Below, piece by piece: positions 46,801 to 54,663 of a stretch of DNA of 64,000 bases. Under the pieces are notes generated by a model. That model searched no databases. It was not told where the DNA came from and was given only the letters and a program-made list of their open reading frames with translations. Position 1 is the stretch's first letter. Every line of letters begins with the position of its first letter. Made by a program: the position numbers and the translations under genes. This DNA is from Corynebacterium guangdongense. GTDB taxonomy: Bacteria; Actinomycetota; Actinomycetes; Mycobacteriales; Mycobacteriaceae. Location: positions 558,001 through 622,000 of the forward strand of contig NZ_CP047654.1 in NCBI RefSeq assembly GCF_030408915.1, in the 5' to 3' direction.

Positions 46801-46941
46801 GTCCTCGCCCGCACGGCCAGGGCGCTGGTCATCCGGGGTATCGTCCAGAACGCCAGCGGCGCGGTCAGCGTCGTCGCCGACCGGCTGGAACCGCTGGAAC
46901 TGGGGGAGTGGCTGAGTAGGGGGTCGCGGGACTTCCGCTGA
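43840..46941 (+). CDS. dnaE2: Error-prone DNA polymerase DnaE2
   Basis: A 1033-residue C-family polymerase used in damage-induced mutagenesis. The N-terminal PHP domain (FAELHATSSYAFLAGA) is followed by the polymerase core, with the catalytic acids in PPDIDIDIESGRREEV (near residue 415), and an OB-fold near the end (VRVAGIVTHRQRPQ). It lacks the C-terminal tau-binding extension of DnaE1. ATG 43840 is preferred over ATG 43810 because the LexA box and -10 lie between them. It works with ImuA' and ImuB, encoded 5.7 kb upstream. Confidence 0.96.
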   Translation: MRFNAKPLNWSRMEAILSGRSEPTPVPASAGVDKPVPGKDATPFAELHATSSYAFLAGAADPDAMVARAVELGLTHLALLDRDGFYGAVRFAEAAREVGLATVHGAEISLERPLTLLCRGPEGYRRLSHLMSDAHMRTRAKNEVAYLQIEQIAEELGGHCVVLVDHPWTPQMGRLVDAFGEDNLVLEYAVTMRPEDADHHRLLDRFNNLRGIVSARPAAATRQDGRLAAAKYSLGMRRSLAGAERDLHPMGAPWLRSGEQMLRMSRRPDLVANAVTLAEELSFPLALVAPELPDFETPAGHTEMSWLAELTRERARLRYRSRPPEIQARAMTQIDHELGVIGSLNFPGYFLIVNDLVDFCRDNDILCQGRGSAANSAVCFALGITNAEPISAGLLFERFLSPERDGPPDIDIDIESGRREEVIQYVYGRYGRDNAAQVANVITYRRKGAVRDAARALGYPQGAADGWVKGTAEVPGDVAELAAAFLGQPRHLGIHSGGMVICDRPIADVVPVEWARMENRSVVQWDKDDCAVAGLVKFDLLGLGMLEALHHMIDLVRQQYGRTVNLWELDLADPEVYDMLCRADAVGVFQVESRAQLATLPRLKPRTFFDLVVEVALVRPGPIQGGSVHPYLRRRDGREKIEYDHPVLEKSLGKTLGVPLFQEQLMQIAVDAAGFSGGEADQLRRAMGSKRSPERMEALRVRFHEGLERTNGIVGETAEKLWNKIVAFAAYGFPESHSQSFASLVYFSAWFKHHYPAEFCVGLLRAQPMGFYSPQSLIQDARRHGIEILPVDVNESGAQAKVTDGRIRVGLNLIAGLGEKAAERVEQHAPYTSIADLSRRADLTVVQTEALAKAGALSTFGDRRRTLWEAGVAATEREGMLPGLSAITAPTLPGMNAFELMVADIVTTGVTADRQPMAMVRAGLAEAGVLTAAALRTARDNSRVRVAGIVTHRQRPQTASGLTFLGLEDETGLINVMVSPGLWKRQRVLARTARALVIRGIVQNASGAVSVVADRLEPLELGEWLSRGSRDFR

Positions 46942-46970
46942 GCGCACCAGCCCGGATATACGATGGCCCC

Positions 46971-47435
46971 ATGCAGGAACAGCCCATGAACAGCGTCTCT
47001 CCCGCACTCACGCTGGTCCGGTACCTCGGGGAGTTGCCCTGGTGGGTGATTTTCGCGGTGGTGGGCGCCGTCCTGGCGGTCAGGGTCAGCCCCTGGTGGT
47101 GGTTCGGCGCGGCGTTCTTCCTCGTCCTCTTCCTGTGGCGGCTCTGGCTCATCCCGGCCCAGGTGCGGCTGCTCGGCTGGCGGGAAACCGAGGACGAACT
47201 GCTGCTCACCCGGGGCAGGCTGTGGCACCGCTTCACCGTCGTGCCTTATGGCCGCATCCAGTTCGTCGACGTCACCGCCGGGCCAGTCGAGCGGGCCTTC
47301 GGGCTCAAGAAACTCAAGCTGCACACTGCCTCGGCGACGACCGACACCACACTGCCGGGACTGACGGCCGCCGAGGCCGACGCGCTGAGGGAAAGGCTGA
47401 CGGTCATGGCCCGCGAGAGGATGAGCGGACTGTGA
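46971..47435 (+). CDS. PH-domain membrane protein (YdbS-like)
   Basis: A 154-residue protein with two N-terminal membrane helices (WWVIFAVVGAVLAV and FGAAFFLVLFLWRLWL) followed by one bacterial PH (bPH2) domain: DELLLTRGRLWHRFTVVPYGRIQFVDVTAGPVERAFGL. Pairs of such proteins (YdbS/YdbT) are common in Gram-positive bacteria, and their role is poorly known. The ATG is preceded by a -10-like TACGAT six bases upstream, so it is probably leaderless. It overlaps the next gene by four bases. Confidence 0.85.
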   Translation: MQEQPMNSVSPALTLVRYLGELPWWVIFAVVGAVLAVRVSPWWWFGAAFFLVLFLWRLWLIPAQVRLLGWRETEDELLLTRGRLWHRFTVVPYGRIQFVDVTAGPVERAFGLKKLKLHTASATTDTTLPGLTAAEADALRERLTVMARERMSGL

Positions 47436-48763
47436 GGCGGGTCCACCGGCTCACCCCGCTGCTGCGCTTCTGGACGGTCATCCTCGCGCTGCTCGCGGTC
47501 GTGGTGCTCAACTTTGCCGAGATGATCGCCGAACCCGCGCTGGAGTTCTTCCGCGGCGGCGACGTCGCGCCGCTGGCGGTGGGCCTGGGCGTGTTCGTCC
47601 TGGCGTGCGTCTGCGTGTGGGCGGTGTCCTGGTTCTGGTGGAAGGCCACCGGCTACGAGCTGCGCGAGGAGGAACTGGCCCTCCAGCGTGGCGTGCTCTC
47701 GCGCCAGCTGCGCACCGCCCGCTACGACCGCATCCAGGCCGTGGACGTGGTCGAGTCGGTGATCGCGCGGATCTTCCGGGTGGCCACGGTGCGGGTGGAG
47801 ATCGCCGGCGGCGCCTCCTCGGCCATCGAGATCGCCTACCTGGACCGCGGCGTCGCCGAGGAGCTCCGTCGCGAACTGCTCGGCCGGGTCCAGTCGCGGC
47901 CGGAGGAGCCGGCGGGGGCGGCGGGGGCGGTCGACCGCGCCGATGAGGGGCTGCGGGTCCCGTTGGCCCGGGCGCTGGCGGGGGCGGGGCTGCAGTGGTC
48001 CTTCCTGCTCGGCCTGGCGTTCACGCTCTTCTTCCTCACCTCACCGCTGCCGACAGCCACGGCGCTGGCGGCCGTGGTCGGCATCCTGCCCGGCCTGTGG
48101 GCGCAGATCGACGCCAGCTGGAAATTCACGGCCACCCACGACACGGAGCAGGACCTCCTCAACCTCTCCTACGGGCTGGCCGACCGGCGTCGGCAAGCGA
48201 TTCCCCTGGCGAGGATCCACGGCGTCCGCGCGTACCAGCCGATGCTGTGGCGCCCCTTCGGCTGGTGGCGCGTGACGGTGACGGTGGCCGGGTACGGCGC
48301 CGAATCCAACAAAAAGTCGGGCACCTCGCGGATCCTGCCAGTCGGGACGCGGGAGCAGGCCATGGACGTGCTCACGGTGGTCACGGACCTGAGCCGGGAG
48401 GAGCTCGAGACCCGCGCCCGCCCAGAAGGCCACGCACGCCCCGACTTCACATCGCCGACACGGGCACGCCTGGTCTCCCCGGTGGATCTGTCCCAGCAGG
48501 CCGTGACCATGCTCGGCGACGTCGCGATCACCCACACCGGGAGGCTGTCGCGTTCCGTCGCCATCATCCACACCTCCCACATCCAGGAACTCACGCTCCG
48601 CCGCGGCCCGCTCCAGCAGCTGCTGCGGTTGTGCTCGGTGCGCTTCGACCTGGTGGCGGGGCCGGTGCGGATGGCGGGACACGACCTCGACGTCGACGAG
48701 GGACACGCGCTGTTGCAACGCCTGCGCACCCGCGAACTGCCGTCGTACCATGGGCCACTATGA
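47432..48763 (+). CDS. PH-domain membrane protein (YdbT-like)
   Basis: A 443-residue membrane protein with two or three bPH2 domains. The first follows the N-terminal helices (GYELREEELALQRGVLSRQLRTARYDRIQAVDV), a second lies near residue 230 (FTATHDTEQDLLNLSYGL), and a degenerate third lies near residue 365 (ITHTGRLSRSVAIIHTSHIQ). Helix pairs at about 10-70 and 175-215 anchor it. The start is GTG 47432, overlapping the stop of the YdbS-like gene; the open frame further upstream is a shadow of that gene. The two proteins probably form a complex at the membrane. Confidence 0.86.
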   Translation: MRRVHRLTPLLRFWTVILALLAVVVLNFAEMIAEPALEFFRGGDVAPLAVGLGVFVLACVCVWAVSWFWWKATGYELREEELALQRGVLSRQLRTARYDRIQAVDVVESVIARIFRVATVRVEIAGGASSAIEIAYLDRGVAEELRRELLGRVQSRPEEPAGAAGAVDRADEGLRVPLARALAGAGLQWSFLLGLAFTLFFLTSPLPTATALAAVVGILPGLWAQIDASWKFTATHDTEQDLLNLSYGLADRRRQAIPLARIHGVRAYQPMLWRPFGWWRVTVTVAGYGAESNKKSGTSRILPVGTREQAMDVLTVVTDLSREELETRARPEGHARPDFTSPTRARLVSPVDLSQQAVTMLGDVAITHTGRLSRSVAIIHTSHIQELTLRRGPLQQLLRLCSVRFDLVAGPVRMAGHDLDVDEGHALLQRLRTRELPSYHGPL

Positions 48764-49404
48764 GGCGCGTGAAATCCACCAACATCGCCGTCCCGCACGA
48801 CTGGAACGGGCGGGTGACGGGCATCGACAAGCGTCCGGCGCCGGTGCTGTCGATCAGCGCGCCGGGACCGAACTACGGCGACGGCTCGGGGGTGGCCGGG
48901 GACGTCATCGGCGACGAAGAGCACCACGGCGGGGCGCACAAGGCGGTCTACGCCTTCGCCCGCGAGGAGCTCGACTGGTGGGAGGCGGAGCTGGGCCGCG
49001 AGCTTGCCGACGGCACCTTCGGCGAGAATCTCACCACCGAGGGAATCGTCCTCACCGATCTGCTCATCAACCAGCGGGTGCGTATCGGCACCGCGCTGCT
49101 GGAGGTGTCGGTGGCGCGGACCCCGTGCCGCGCCTTCGCCGAGTGGATGGACGAGGAGGGCTGGCTCGGGCGCTTCATCGCCCGCGGCGACTCCGGCGCC
49201 TATTTCCGGGTCATCGAACCCGGCGAGATCCGCGCCGGGGACGGCATTGAGCTCGTCGACGAGCCGGCTCACGGGATCACCATGGGCATGGCCTACCGCG
49301 CCAAGCTGGGGGACCCGGAGGTCGGGCCCGTCGTCACGCGCGCCAGGGTCCTGCCGCCGATTCACCAGGAGCCGCTGGAGCGGCGCTTCACACCCCGCCC
49401 GTGA
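48760..49404 (+). CDS. MOSC-domain protein (YiiM-like)
   Basis: A 214-residue MOSC-domain protein. The central region GTFGENLTTEGIVLTDLLIN and the cysteine in VARTPCRAF are family features; the cysteine may bind sulfur or molybdenum cofactor. Relatives include YiiM, which reduces N-hydroxylated compounds. The start overlaps the stop of the preceding membrane protein gene by four bases (ATGA), although the functions have no obvious link. It overlaps the convergent trmL by 17 bases. Confidence 0.88.
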   Translation: MRRVKSTNIAVPHDWNGRVTGIDKRPAPVLSISAPGPNYGDGSGVAGDVIGDEEHHGGAHKAVYAFAREELDWWEAELGRELADGTFGENLTTEGIVLTDLLINQRVRIGTALLEVSVARTPCRAFAEWMDEEGWLGRFIARGDSGAYFRVIEPGEIRAGDGIELVDEPAHGITMGMAYRAKLGDPEVGPVVTRARVLPPIHQEPLERRFTPRP

Positions 49405-49855
49405 AGCCGAGCTGACGCCACGCCTCGAACACGGCGATGGCGGCGGAGTTCGCCAGGTTGAGGGAACGCCGCGCCGGCACCATCGGGATGCGCACCTCCT
49501 GCGTGACGCGCGGGTGCGCCAGGTGCTCGGCGGGCAGCCCGGTCGGCTCGGTGCCGAAGAGCAGGGCGTCGCCGGGCCGGAACTCGACGTCGGTGAACCA
49601 TGTGTCGGCCCGCGTTGTGAAGGCGAAGATGCGCCCCGGCAGCTGCTCGAAGCAGGCGTCGACGTCCGGGTGGATCCGCAGGTCCGCCAGGTCGTGGTAG
49701 TCCAGGCCGGCGCGTTTGAGGTTCTTGTCCTCGAAGTTGAACCCGAGCGGTTCGATCAGGTGCAGCGAGGAACCCGTGCACGCGGACAGGCGGATCGCGT
49801 TGCCCGTGTTGGAGGGGATCACCGGGTTGTCGAAGACGACGTGTAAGTCACTCAC
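49388..49855 (-). CDS. trmL: tRNA (cytidine/uridine-34 2'-O)-methyltransferase
   Basis: A 155-residue SPOUT methyltransferase that modifies the wobble nucleotide of tRNA-Leu. The N-terminus [20 protein letters not shown], the middle [14 protein letters not shown] and the knot segment [23 protein letters not shown] are characteristic. GTG 49855 is the start; TAGACT on the minus strand lies eight bases upstream, overlapping the divergent folD promoter around a shared CTAG. Confidence 0.93.
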   Translation of the reverse strand: MSDLHVVFDNPVIPSNTGNAIRLSACTGSSLHLIEPLGFNFEDKNLKRAGLDYHDLADLRIHPDVDACFEQLPGRIFAFTTRADTWFTDVEFRPGDALLFGTEPTGLPAEHLAHPRVTQEVRIPMVPARRSLNLANSAAIAVFEAWRQLGFTGGV

Positions 49856-49880
49856 GGTCCATCAGTCTAGGATGGGGTCC

Positions 49881-50717
49881 GTGACTGCGATCAAACTGGA
49901 CGGAAACCTGTACCGCGACGAGATCTTCGAGGACCTCAAGGCCCGCGTCGACAAGCTGGAGAAGAAGCCGGGCCTGGCCACGGTTCTCGTCGGCGACGAC
50001 CCGGCGTCCCACTCCTACGTGAAGATGAAGCACCGCGACTGCGAACAGCTGGGCATCACCTCCATCCGCAAGGACCTGCCCGCGGACATCACCCAGGAGG
50101 ACCTGCTCGCCGTCATCGACGAGCTCAACGCCGATGACGACGTCACCGGCTACATCGTCCAGCTGCCGCTGCCGAAGCACCTCAACGAGAACGAGGTGCT
50201 CGAGCGCATCGACCCGGCCAAGGACGCCGACGGCCTGCACCCGGTCAACCTGGGCAAGCTGGTCCTCAACGAGCCGGCCCCGCTGCCGTGCACCCCCAAC
50301 GGCGCGATCCACCTGCTGCGCCGCTTCGGCGTCGAGATCAACGGCGCGAAGGTCGTCGTCATCGGCCGCGGCGTCACCGTCGGCCGTCCGATCGGCCTCA
50401 TGCTCACCCGCCGCTCCGAGAACGCCACCGTCGTCCTGTGCCACACCGGCACGAAGGACCTGGCCAAGGAGACCCTCGACGCCGACATCATCGTCGCCGC
50501 CGCGGGCAGGCCGCACATGCTCACCGCCGACATGGTCAAGCCGGGCGCGGCCATCCTCGACGTGGGCGTCTCCCGCCTCGACGGAAAGCTCGCCGGCGAC
50601 GTGCACCCGGACGTCTGGGAGGTCGCCGGCGCGATCTCTCCGAACCCGGGCGGCGTCGGCCCGCTGACTCGAGCATTCCTGGTGCGCAACGTTGTCGAAC
50701 GCGCTGAACAGGTCTAA
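49881..50717 (+). CDS. folD: Bifunctional methylene-THF dehydrogenase/cyclohydrolase
   Basis: A 278-residue folate enzyme interconverting 5,10-methylene- and 10-formyl-tetrahydrofolate. The catalytic Tyr/Lys pair is in [15 protein letters not shown], the substrate-binding PLPKH motif lies near residue 95, and the NADP loop is [18 protein letters not shown] (near residue 155). GTG 49881 is chosen because TAGGAT at 49868-49873 ends seven bases before it; the alternative ATG 49872 would overlap that box. It provides one-carbon units for purine and methionine synthesis. Confidence 0.95.
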   Translation: MTAIKLDGNLYRDEIFEDLKARVDKLEKKPGLATVLVGDDPASHSYVKMKHRDCEQLGITSIRKDLPADITQEDLLAVIDELNADDDVTGYIVQLPLPKHLNENEVLERIDPAKDADGLHPVNLGKLVLNEPAPLPCTPNGAIHLLRRFGVEINGAKVVVIGRGVTVGRPIGLMLTRRSENATVVLCHTGTKDLAKETLDADIIVAAAGRPHMLTADMVKPGAAILDVGVSRLDGKLAGDVHPDVWEVAGAISPNPGGVGPLTRAFLVRNVVERAEQV

Positions 50718-51033
50718 CCTCTCGCTCGACAACCCCCATGACCTGGGCAACCGGCCCTCGGCGCTGCCGACGTGGCTGCAGTGGGCCATGGTGGCCGTGT
50801 TCCTCGGGATCATGGCGTTGTCGGGGGTGTGGGCGATCACCGAGCACTGGCGCCGCGCGACTTTCGCCCTCGGCGTCGGCGTGATCTGGCTCGGCGCCGT
50901 GCGGGCGGTGTGCGATTCGACCATCGTCGGCGTCCTGGCCGTCAGGTCGAAGCGCTTCGACGTCGGCTTCAGCCTCGTCCTCGGCGGGCTGATGGCGTGG
51001 CTGTCGGCCTCCGTCGACGCGCTGGGGAGCTGA
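50692..51033 (+). CDS. DUF3017 membrane protein
   Basis: A 113-residue protein with three predicted membrane helices ([54 protein letters not shown]). It resembles the actinobacterial DUF3017 family, always found after folD. The start is difficult: no ATG precedes the first helix, and a TTG at 50692, inside the folD end, gives the best N-terminus. The overlap of 26 bases indicates translational coupling. The role is unknown. Confidence 0.72.
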   Translation: MSNALNRSNLSLDNPHDLGNRPSALPTWLQWAMVAVFLGIMALSGVWAITEHWRRATFALGVGVIWLGAVRAVCDSTIVGVLAVRSKRFDVGFSLVLGGLMAWLSASVDALGS

Positions 51034-51078
51034 GCCGCCAAAGGTGACCACCGGCTGAGGATCCGGGTGAAACCCTGA

Positions 51079-51110
51079 CCCCACCCTGCCCAAGAAATTG
51101 GGTGGGGTGG
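51079..51110 (+). terminator. Hairpin after the DUF3017 gene
   Basis: CCCAA-GAAA-TTGGG, extended outwards by CCACCC pairing with GGGTGG, forms a bulged stem. ATCACTTTCT follows. It may end the folD transcript. Confidence 0.6.
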
Positions 51111-51145
51111 ATCACTTTCTGCTGCGCGTCGATATTTTCTGGAAT

Positions 51146-51164
51146 TAAGGTTACCCTGCCCTCA
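51146..51164 (+). promoter_or_regulatory. DtxR box 1 of the efe operon
   Basis: TAAGGTTACCCTGCCCTCA agrees with the DtxR consensus TTAGGTTAGCCTAACCTAA at 14 of 19 positions, mostly in the left half. Confidence 0.65.
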
Positions 51165-51165
51165 C

Positions 51166-51184
51166 TAAGGAGGGCCTAACCTCA
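51166..51184 (+). promoter_or_regulatory. DtxR box 2 of the efe operon
   Basis: TAAGGAGGGCCTAACCTCA agrees with the DtxR consensus at 14 of 19 positions, mostly in the right half. It begins two bases after box 1, so the two sites are 20 bases apart on the same face of the helix. Confidence 0.7.
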
Positions 51185-51205
51185 ATTCGGGAAGGGTTCG
51201 CGCCC

Positions 51206-52168
51206 GTGTTCTTCGCCTCGCTCCTCATCGGCATCCGGGAAGGCCTGGAAGCTGCACTGATCATCAGTATCCTGCTGGCCTACGTACAGAAACAGCAGCG
51301 GCCGGACCTGCGCGCACCGATCGGGCGCGGCGTGACCCTGGCTCTGGCCCTGTTAGCCGCCCTCGGTGCCCTCTTCACCTTCGGTCGCTCCTCGCTGACC
51401 TTCCGTGCCCAGGAGATCGTCGGCGGCGTCATGTCCCTGCTGGCCGTGGTCATGATCACCGGCATGATCTTCTGGATGTTCAAGCTCGGCGCCACCATGA
51501 AGAAGGACCTCGAGGCCAGCGCCAGCACCGCGATCGCCGCCGGCGGCGCCGCCCTCTTCTGGGTCGCCTTCCTCGCCGTGGCCCGCGAAGGCCTCGAAAC
51601 CACCCTCATGCTCTGGGGCTGGATGACCAGCCCCGCGGCGCTGATCGGCGCACTGGTCGGCCTGGCCGTCGCCGCCGCCCTGGGGTACCTGCTCTACCGG
51701 GGCATCCTCAAGATCCGGCTCTCCTCGTTCTTCACCTGGTCCGGGGCCCTGCTCATCGTCGTCGCCGCGGGCATCCTCGCCTACGGCGTTCATGACCTCC
51801 AGGAGGCGGCGCTCCTGCCCGGCCCCTTCTCCGGCGCGCCGATCGCCCCCACGCACCCGCGCACCGGGGAAGTGCTCACCGGCTTCGCCACCTACCCGTT
51901 CTGGCTGGCGTCCTTCCCCTTCGGCTGGGCCTTCAACATCGAGAACGTCATGGACCCCGCCGGCGTGCTGGCCGCCTTCCTCAAGGGCACCGTCGGCTTT
52001 GAGCCGCAGATGTCGTGGCTGCAGATCATCGCCTGGGCCTGCTACCTGCTCGTCGTGGTCCCGGCGTTCGTGCGGAAAGTCCGCGCCACCCGGCGTCCGA
52101 AGCCCCGTAGTCCCGGCACCCCCACCACCCAGATCCTCACCGAACGCGTCAAGGAAACCACCGCATGA
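51206..52168 (+). CDS. efeU: Iron permease EfeU (FTR1 family)
   Basis: A 320-residue membrane permease with seven helices. The two iron-binding REGLE motifs are IREGLEAAL (near residue 10) and AREGLETTL (near residue 128), typical of FTR1/EfeU. It imports ferrous/ferric iron with EfeO and EfeB. The start is GTG at 51206 with GAAGGG upstream. It overlaps efeO by four bases. Two DtxR boxes directly upstream indicate iron repression. Confidence 0.95.
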   Translation: MFFASLLIGIREGLEAALIISILLAYVQKQQRPDLRAPIGRGVTLALALLAALGALFTFGRSSLTFRAQEIVGGVMSLLAVVMITGMIFWMFKLGATMKKDLEASASTAIAAGGAALFWVAFLAVAREGLETTLMLWGWMTSPAALIGALVGLAVAAALGYLLYRGILKIRLSSFFTWSGALLIVVAAGILAYGVHDLQEAALLPGPFSGAPIAPTHPRTGEVLTGFATYPFWLASFPFGWAFNIENVMDPAGVLAAFLKGTVGFEPQMSWLQIIAWACYLLVVVPAFVRKVRATRRPKPRSPGTPTTQILTERVKETTA

Positions 52169-53409
52169 AGCACCCCGCACTCATCCTCACCCTCTCGGCC
52201 GCGACGTTCGCCCTGGCCGCCTGCACCGGGAGCTCCCCCACCGGTGCCGTCGAGGTGGCCTCCACCGCCGAGGCATGCACAGTCTCCACCGATTCCGTGG
52301 AGAGCGGAAGCCACACCTTCGCCATCACCAATGAGGGCGAGCAGGTCACCGAGTTCTACATCCTGGGAGCGGACGGACTGCAGATCGTGACCGAACGCGA
52401 GAACATCGCCCCGGGCGACACCGTGGAGCTGGCCGTCTCCCTGGCTCCGGGTGACTACTACACCGCCTGTAAGCCGGGGTTGCGAGGGGCAAACGTGGGA
52501 CAGGCCGCGTTCACCGTCACCGGCGATCCGATTCCCGTCGACACCTCCGAGCAGGAACGTTATGGCCAGGTCGTGACCTCCTACGTCGACTTCGTCCGGG
52601 CCGAGGTCGACGCGCTCGTCCCCGAGGTCAACGAGTTCGCCGACGCCTACGCCGCGGGCGACGACGAGGCCGCCCGCGCCCGGTACGCCACCGCAAGAGT
52701 GCACTACGAGCGCATCGAACCGCTGGCCGAGGCGCTCGGACCCCTCGATCCGCGCATCGACTTCCGCGAGGTCGACTACCTCGCCGAGGCCGAGCTGCTC
52801 AAGCAGGACGATCCCACCTTCGACCAGTGGCTCGGCTTCCACCGCATGGAAAAGGACCTCTGGCCGCCGACTGAGGACGAGCGCAACGCCGACGGCGCTC
52901 CCGCCCGCGAGGGCTGGACGGAGTCGACCCCGCAGCAGCGCCAGGTCGTCGCGGAGACGCTCAAGGCGGACGTCGCGGCACTGCGCGAGACCGTCAACGA
53001 CGAGAAGTTCATCGCCGACCAGGGCATCAACGTCAGCACGGTCTCCAACGGTGCGATCGGCCTGCTCGAGGAGGTCGCCAAATCGAAGGTCACCGGTGAG
53101 GAAGACTGGTGGTCGCACACCGACCTCTGGGACTTCCAGGCCAACGTCCAGGGCGCCCGCGCGGCGTTCGATCTGGTGGCGCCTATCGCGCAGGATAAGG
53201 GAGCCGAAGGGCAGGAACTCGTCGAGGGCATCACCACCCAGTTCGAGGAGATGCAGACCCTGCTCGACGAGTACGGCAGCCTGGAGGAGGGCTTCGTCCT
53301 CTACGACCAGGTCGACGCCGGTCAGCAGGCTGAACTGACCCGACAGCTCGACGCGCTGCGCGAGCCCCTGGCGCGCCTGACCGGCACCGTGCTGGGAATC
53401 GAGGCCTAG
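52165..53409 (+). CDS. efeO: Iron-uptake lipoprotein EfeO
   Basis: A 414-residue lipoprotein with the signal peptide LTLSAATFALAAC. A cupredoxin-like domain (about residues 35-120) includes Cys38 and the YYTACKPGLRG loop. The C-terminal M75 (imelysin-like) domain includes the metal-site motif HYERIEP (HxxE) near residue 180. It hands iron to the EfeU permease. It overlaps efeU by four bases and abuts efeB. Confidence 0.94.
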   Translation: MKHPALILTLSAATFALAACTGSSPTGAVEVASTAEACTVSTDSVESGSHTFAITNEGEQVTEFYILGADGLQIVTERENIAPGDTVELAVSLAPGDYYTACKPGLRGANVGQAAFTVTGDPIPVDTSEQERYGQVVTSYVDFVRAEVDALVPEVNEFADAYAAGDDEAARARYATARVHYERIEPLAEALGPLDPRIDFREVDYLAEAELLKQDDPTFDQWLGFHRMEKDLWPPTEDERNADGAPAREGWTESTPQQRQVVAETLKADVAALRETVNDEKFIADQGINVSTVSNGAIGLLEEVAKSKVTGEEDWWSHTDLWDFQANVQGARAAFDLVAPIAQDKGAEGQELVEGITTQFEEMQTLLDEYGSLEEGFVLYDQVDAGQQAELTRQLDALREPLARLTGTVLGIEA

Positions 53410-54663
53410 ATGAAGCTCAACCGTCGTCAGTTCTTCGGCGGGGCGGCCGCGGTGGGCGGCGCGGGTCTGATCGGCGGCTGCGCCCGGCCGACGCCGACTC
53501 CGGCCGAGCCCGGCGACCTCATGTACCCCTTCGAGGGCGAGCACCAGGCGGGCATCGTCACTCCGGCCCAGGACACCCTCCACTTCGCGGCCTTCGACCT
53601 CGACGAGTCCGCCACCGGTGAAGATCTCGCGAAGCTCATGCAACGCTGGAGCGACGCCGCCCGGCGCCTCGTCGTGGGTGGGGAAATGTCTGCCAGGGGC
53701 GCCTTCGGCGGCGGACCCAACTTCCCCCCGGACGACTCCGGCGACGCCTTCGATCTCGGCCCCCACGGGCTGACGGTCACCTTCGGCTTCGGACGCTCCC
53801 TGTTCGTTGGCGGCGACGGTCGGACCGATCGTTTCGGACTGGCCGGGCGCATGCCCCGGGACTTCGAGGACATGTCCGTCATGGTCAACGACTTCATCGT
53901 CCCGGAACGCTCCCACGGGGATCTGTGCATCCAGGCCTGCGCCAACGATCCGCTGGTCAGCACACACGCCATCCGGAACCTCACGCGTCTGGCGGTGCCG
54001 GATGCGGTGCTGCGCTGGTCACAACGCGGATTCGGCCGCTCGTCCTCGACGTCGACGAGCCAGCAGACCCCGCGCAACCTCTTCGGGCAGAAGGACGGGA
54101 CCAACAACCTCAAGGCGGAACAGCCGCAGCTGCTCGACGACCACGTCTGGATCCCCGCCACCGGCAATCCCGCGAGCGACTGGGCCGTCGGCGGCAGCTA
54201 CCTCACCGCCCGACGCATCGCCATGTCCGTGGAGATCTGGGATTCGCTCCAGCTGAGCGAACAAGAGCGGGTCACCGGCCGTGCGAAGGCGAGCGGCGCC
54301 CCGCTGTCCGGCGGGGGTGAGTTCGACGCGCCGGACTTCACGGCCGTCAACGAGCGGGGCCGCCCGCTCATCGACGCTGAATCCCATGTCGCTCGCGTCC
54401 ACCCCGACCACAACGGCGGCATCCGGATGCTGCGCCGCGGTTACGACTACATCGACGGCAACGATGACCAGGGCCGACTCGACGCCGGGCTGTTCTTCAT
54501 GGCGTACACGAAGTCGCCGGGCCGGGTGGCGGCGGTGCACCGGAACATGGCGCGCGACGCCATGTTCACCGAATACCTGAAGACGACCAACACTGGCGTC
54601 TACCTCATCCCGCCCGGGGTGGGCGGCGAGGGTTTCATCGGGGAGGGTCTGCTCCGGGCCTAG
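53410..54663 (+). CDS. efeB: EfeB, Dyp-type heme peroxidase
   Basis: A 417-residue dye-decolorising peroxidase exported by the Tat pathway (RRQFFGGAAAVGGAG). The signal ends in LIGGC, a lipobox-like sequence, so the mature enzyme may be lipid-anchored. The GxxDG motif is FGQKDGTNN (near residue 230), and the proximal heme histidine is in VARVHPDH. It oxidises ferrous iron or releases iron from heme in the EfeUOB system. It starts directly after efeO, and its stop codon shares bases with that of the convergent metX. Confidence 0.93.
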   Translation: MKLNRRQFFGGAAAVGGAGLIGGCARPTPTPAEPGDLMYPFEGEHQAGIVTPAQDTLHFAAFDLDESATGEDLAKLMQRWSDAARRLVVGGEMSARGAFGGGPNFPPDDSGDAFDLGPHGLTVTFGFGRSLFVGGDGRTDRFGLAGRMPRDFEDMSVMVNDFIVPERSHGDLCIQACANDPLVSTHAIRNLTRLAVPDAVLRWSQRGFGRSSSTSTSQQTPRNLFGQKDGTNNLKAEQPQLLDDHVWIPATGNPASDWAVGGSYLTARRIAMSVEIWDSLQLSEQERVTGRAKASGAPLSGGGEFDAPDFTAVNERGRPLIDAESHVARVHPDHNGGIRMLRRGYDYIDGNDDQGRLDAGLFFMAYTKSPGRVAAVHRNMARDAMFTEYLKTTNTGVYLIPPGVGGEGFIGEGLLRA

